Assembly (NCBI GenBank): GCA_012841175.1
Contig: DUVG01000135.1
Coordinates: 1-8,510, forward strand
Length of the DNA stretch: 8,510 nucleotides
Origin: Clostridium sp.
GTDB taxonomy: Bacteria; Bacillota; Clostridia; Acetivibrionales; Acetivibrionaceae
Direction: 5' to 3'
In this document: one piece after another, positions 6,512 to 8,510 of the stretch
How positions within the stretch are numbered: position 1 is the stretch's first letter
How the letters are laid out: every line of letters begins with the position of its first letter
Translations under genes and position numbers: made by a program
Notes under the pieces: generated by a model
Told to the model about the DNA's origin: nothing
Database searches by the model: none
Seen by the model: only the letters and a program-made list of their open reading frames with translations

Positions 6512-6560
6512 TTAACAATTTGACGCTTTGTCGTTAAGGTCCCTTACATTGGGACAGGAG
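6512..6560 (+). promoter_or_regulatory. Structured ireB leader, hairpin next to the ribosome site
   Basis: GTCCC (6539-6543) pairs with GGGAC (6551-6555), and the AGGAG Shine-Dalgarno (6556-6560) follows directly. Just upstream, TTAAC (6512-6516) with GTTAA (6533-6537) and GAC (6522-6524) with GTC (6530-6532) can form a second bulged stem. Stacking of the GTCCC stem against the ribosome site could tune ireB translation, which is inference. Confidence 0.4.
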
Positions 6561-6571
6561 AGTGATTAATT

Positions 6572-6844
6572 GTGACAAATAGTGAGACTATGATGTTTAA
6601 TGTGGACAAAGAAAAATACAATGAGGCTAGGGAACTTCTTTTTTCTGTGTATAAGGCATTAAAAGAGAAGGGGTATAATCCTATTAATCAGATTGTAGGT
6701 TATATTCTATCGGGAGATCCAACCTACATAACTAACCATCTAGAAGCTAGAAGTATTATTAGAAGACTAGAAAGAGATGAAATATTAGAAGAAATTTTGA
6801 GATTTTACTTAGAAGAATCTATTGACAAAAACTCCAAAGAGTAA
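6572..6844 (+). CDS. ireB: IreB family regulatory phosphoprotein (formerly DUF965)
   Basis: Small cytosolic regulator, 90 residues. In Enterococcus faecalis IreB is phosphorylated on N-terminal threonines by the PASTA Ser/Thr kinase IreK (PrkC family) and modulates cephalosporin resistance and cell-wall stress responses. The family signature EKGYNPINQIVGYILSGDPTYITNH followed by ARSIIRRLERDEILEEILRFYLE is present nearly unchanged. Thr2 and Thr6 in MTNSETMMF are candidate phosphosites by position. The start is GTG 6572: an in-frame TGA lies three codons upstream, and AGGAG (6556-6560) is 11 bases away, a long spacing. The left arm of a terminator-like hairpin lies in the last codons. ireB is often next to ruvX (with alaS upstream); here a reductase gene intervenes. 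Confidence 0.95.
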   Translation: MTNSETMMFNVDKEKYNEARELLFSVYKALKEKGYNPINQIVGYILSGDPTYITNHLEARSIIRRLERDEILEEILRFYLEESIDKNSKE

Positions 6845-6876
6845 TGTGGAGCTTTTGTCAGTTCCTTTATTTTTTT
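6822..6876 (+). terminator. Terminator-like hairpin overlapping the ireB 3' end
   Basis: TTGACAAAA-A-CTCCA (6822-6836) pairs with TGGAG-C-TTTTGTCAG (6847-6861), about 14 bp with one A·C mismatch and one G·T wobble, around a 10-base loop containing the ireB stop codon. T-rich sequence follows, with T7 at 6870-6876. The U-run starts nine bases after the stem, so termination may be partial, which would allow readthrough into the reductase gene. Confidence 0.55.
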
Positions 6877-6877
6877 G

Positions 6878-6895
6878 TGCAACTTTATGCAACTT
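6878..6895 (+). repeat. Direct repeat TGCAACTT, two copies at 10-bp period
   Basis: TGCAACTT occurs at 6878-6885 and 6888-6895, one helical turn apart, between the ireB hairpin and the reductase start. It may be an operator-like site or chance; no strong promoter was found around it. Confidence 0.4.
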
Positions 6896-6921
6896 ATAAA
6901 TTTATTAGGCTGGTGTGATTT

Positions 6922-7869
6922 TTGCAATATGTTAATTTAGGTAATACAGGAATAAATGTTTCTAAACTTTGTTTTGGTGGATTAATTATAGGACCACTGC
7001 AGGCTAACCTTCCTTCCTATCAAGGTGCCCAAATCATATTAAAAGCAATTGAGCTTGGCGTGAATTTTATAGATACTGCTGAGCTTTATGGCACATATCC
7101 CCATATAAGAGAAGCCCTTAAAAAATCAAATAAAGATATTGTGATAGCAACTAAGTCCTATGCATATTCACAAGAGTCTGCAAGAGCTAGTGTGGAAAAA
7201 GCTCGAAGAGAAATGGATATTGATGTAATAGACATATTTTTACTTCATGAACAGGAGAGCAGACTTACCTTAAAAGGGCATAGAGAGGCATTAGAGTACT
7301 ATCTTTCCATGAAAGAAAAAGGAATAATAAAAGCTGTTGGGGTATCCACCCATAATGTAGAAGTGGTGGAAGCCTGTTGTGATATGCCTGAAATAGAGGT
7401 AATTCATCCAATTGTAAATAAAACTGGTATAGGAATTGGAGATGGCACCATTGATGAAATGCTTAAAGCTGTAGAAAAGGCATTTAACAAGGGTAAGGGG
7501 ATTTACAGCATGAAGCCTTTAGGTGGAGGAAATCTAATTAGCTTCTATGAAGATGCTATAAAATTTGTACTGGACCTGCCTTATATACATTCTATAGCAC
7601 TGGGCATGCAGTCTGTTGATGAAGTTATCATGAATACATGTATATTTAATAACGAAAAAACACCAGAACATGTGAAAAAATCTCTTCAAAAAAAACAAAG
7701 ACATCTTCATATTGACTGGTGGTGTACTGGTTGCGGTAAATGTGTCAAAAGGTGCAAACAAGGAGCACTTTATTTAGATAATGGGAAAACTAAAGTACAT
7801 GAGGAAAAATGTGTTTTATGCAGTTATTGTGCTAGTGTTTGTCCTGAATTTGCTATTAAAGTGTGTTAA
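6922..7869 (+). CDS. Aldo/keto reductase with C-terminal 2[4Fe-4S] ferredoxin domain
   Basis: Cytosolic oxidoreductase, 315 residues. The AKR barrel (about 1-255) has the N-terminal pattern YVNLGNTGINVSKLCFGG and the catalytic tetrad Asp51 and Tyr56 (FIDTAELYG), Lys78 (ATKSYAY) and His109 (LLHEQES). The C-terminal ferredoxin-like domain has two cluster motifs: Cys268, Cys271, Cys274, Cys278 and Cys297, Cys300, Cys303, Cys307 followed by Pro. The first motif lacks the usual Pro after its last Cys. Such fusions suggest electron transfer between ferredoxin-type clusters and a carbonyl substrate or NAD(P)H; the substrate is unknown. The start is TTG 6922: a TGA lies two codons upstream in frame and the N-terminus aligns with the family; the ribosome site is weak (GGTGTGA, 6912-6918). 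ruvX follows after 23 bp, so the two are probably cotranscribed. Confidence 0.9.
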   Translation: MQYVNLGNTGINVSKLCFGGLIIGPLQANLPSYQGAQIILKAIELGVNFIDTAELYGTYPHIREALKKSNKDIVIATKSYAYSQESARASVEKARREMDIDVIDIFLLHEQESRLTLKGHREALEYYLSMKEKGIIKAVGVSTHNVEVVEACCDMPEIEVIHPIVNKTGIGIGDGTIDEMLKAVEKAFNKGKGIYSMKPLGGGNLISFYEDAIKFVLDLPYIHSIALGMQSVDEVIMNTCIFNNEKTPEHVKKSLQKKQRHLHIDWWCTGCGKCVKRCKQGALYLDNGKTKVHEEKCVLCSYCASVCPEFAIKVC

Positions 7870-7892
7870 AAAGGGCAGTGGAGGAGTAAAAC

Positions 7893-8315
7893 ATGAGAAT
7901 AATGGGAATTGATTATGGTGATAGCAGAATAGGAATTGCAATTAGTGATGCCCTTATGTACACAGCACAGGGCATTGAAACTATTAAATGGAATCAAAGT
8001 ATTAGAGAACCGTTAAAAAGGATTTCACAGCTTGTTGAAGAATATAAAGTAAAGAAGATTGTTGTTGGGTTTCCTAAAAATATGAATGGGACAGTAGGAC
8101 CTAGGGGTGAGAAGAGTATAGAGTTTGCTGAGCTTCTAAAAAAAACAATTGATGATATAGAAGTGATTTTGTGGGATGAAAGACTGACAACAGTAGCTGC
8201 TAATAGAACTATGCGAGAAATGGGAGTTAAAAAAAATAATAAAAAAAAGCTAGTGGATCAAATTGCAGCTGTATATATTCTTCAGGGATATTTAGATAGT
8301 CAGACAAATATATAA
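7893..8315 (+). CDS. ruvX: RuvX/YqgF family: putative Holliday junction resolvase / pre-16S rRNA nuclease
   Basis: RNase H-fold nuclease of 140 residues, normal family length. E. coli YqgF matures the 5' end of 16S rRNA, and family members have also been described as Holliday junction resolvases. Acidic active-site residues are visible: Asp7 in MGIDYGDSRIG, Glu96 in WDERLTT and Asp122 in KKLVDQIAAVYILQGYLD. The GFPKNMNGTVGPRGE loop (59-73) is a family signature. GGAGGAG (7880-7886) sits six bases before ATG. It lies 23 bp after the reductase gene with no terminator between them. In many Firmicutes ruvX directly follows ireB and precedes a DUF1292 gene, so such a gene may lie beyond the window. 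No defect seen. Confidence 0.95.
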   Translation: MRIMGIDYGDSRIGIAISDALMYTAQGIETIKWNQSIREPLKRISQLVEEYKVKKIVVGFPKNMNGTVGPRGEKSIEFAELLKKTIDDIEVILWDERLTTVAANRTMREMGVKKNNKKKLVDQIAAVYILQGYLDSQTNI

Positions 8316-8397
8316 AATGGATAGTGTTTTTGTTAGAATATGTTTTAGGCGAATATCTATAGGTTTTATTGGAAAAATAATAATTAACTCAACTTTC

Positions 8398-8414
8398 GCA
8401 CATTAAAAATGTGC
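8398..8414 (+). terminator. Small hairpin downstream of ruvX
   Basis: GCACATT (8398-8404) pairs perfectly with AATGTGC (8408-8414) around AAA. No U-tract follows (TGTGAACC), so it is not a clear terminator. It may instead belong to a leader structure with the boxA-like stretch that follows. Confidence 0.35.
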
Positions 8415-8416
8415 TG

Positions 8417-8437
8417 TGAACCTTGAAAATTCAATAG
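8417..8437 (+). promoter_or_regulatory. boxA-like motif in the 3' intergenic region
   Basis: TGAACCTTGAAAATTCAATA resembles the CTTTGAAAACT-type boxA found in Firmicutes rRNA leaders and spacers. No rRNA follows within the window. It contains a small inverted repeat, TTGAA and TTCAA. Functional meaning is unproven. Confidence 0.25.
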
Positions 8438-8466
8438 TTTTGGGCAATAAAAAGTACAAGAATCTT

Positions 8467-8490
8467 CACTTTTATGATATAATAGAAGTG
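8467..8490 (+). promoter_or_regulatory. Extended -10 promoter within an inverted repeat, for a gene beyond the window
   Basis: TGATATAAT (8475-8483) is an extended -10 with a consensus TATAAT at 8478-8483. The -35 region is poor. CACTTTTAT (8467-8475) and ATAGAAGTG (8482-8490) form a 9-bp inverted repeat with one G·T pair, centred on the -10, a layout typical of an operator. The rest of the 195-bp tail after ruvX holds no gene I can support. Confidence 0.5.
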
Positions 8491-8510
8491 ATAAAGCCCT
8501 AAAATAAAAC

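Noticed and set aside
8417..8510. rRNA operon leader or CRISPR leader at the right edge
   Set aside because: Only a short boxA-like match is present; no rRNA sequence or direct repeats follow in the window, so it is kept only as a weak motif.

Overview
The window is AT-rich, uses strong AGGAGG-type ribosome sites and occasional GTG/TTG starts, and carries Firmicutes-specific genes (IreB, an HPr-like protein, RNase R downstream of secG). This points to a low-GC anaerobic Gram-positive of the class Clostridia; the DUF523 protein and the 8-Cys ferredoxin domain on an aldo/keto reductase fit an anaerobe. I cannot name the genus. Coding density is high, and I see no tRNA, rRNA, insertion sequence, phage gene or CRISPR array.

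Left part (1-4630, all + strand): the 3' half of enolase (eno), then secG from its own promoter and ended by a clear intrinsic terminator. Next come an HD-domain hydrolase-like gene, rnr (RNase R) and a DUF523 gene whose start lies inside or at the end of rnr. The eno-secG-rnr order is a familiar Firmicutes arrangement. Here an HD gene sits between secG and rnr, and a DUF523 gene stands where smpB is often found.

Middle (4649-5096): a 22-bp perfect palindrome separates DUF523 from a convergent minus-strand gene for a 74-residue HPr-like protein. That protein keeps the regulatory Ser motif (KSIMG) but has lost the catalytic His. The HPr-like gene and mtaB diverge from a 188-bp intergenic region holding a good minus-strand promoter and a tandemly duplicated extended -10 element for mtaB.

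Right part (5097-8510, + strand): mtaB (tRNA ms2t6A37 methylthiotransferase), ireB (the regulator linked to the PASTA kinase PrkC/IreK), a ferredoxin-fused aldo/keto reductase, and ruvX (RuvX/YqgF family). ireB and ruvX are usual neighbours; here the reductase separates them and probably shares a transcript with ruvX. The last 195 bp are non-coding and hold a small hairpin, a boxA-like stretch and an extended -10 promoter inside an inverted repeat, presumably for a gene beyond the window.

Most of the window is ordinary housekeeping sequence. The main oddities are the DUF523 start, where an ATG overlapping the rnr stop is one base out of frame across a T7 run; the His-less HPr homologue; the rnr leader with alternative hairpins; and the duplicated -10 element before mtaB. 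I see no clear new multi-gene system.
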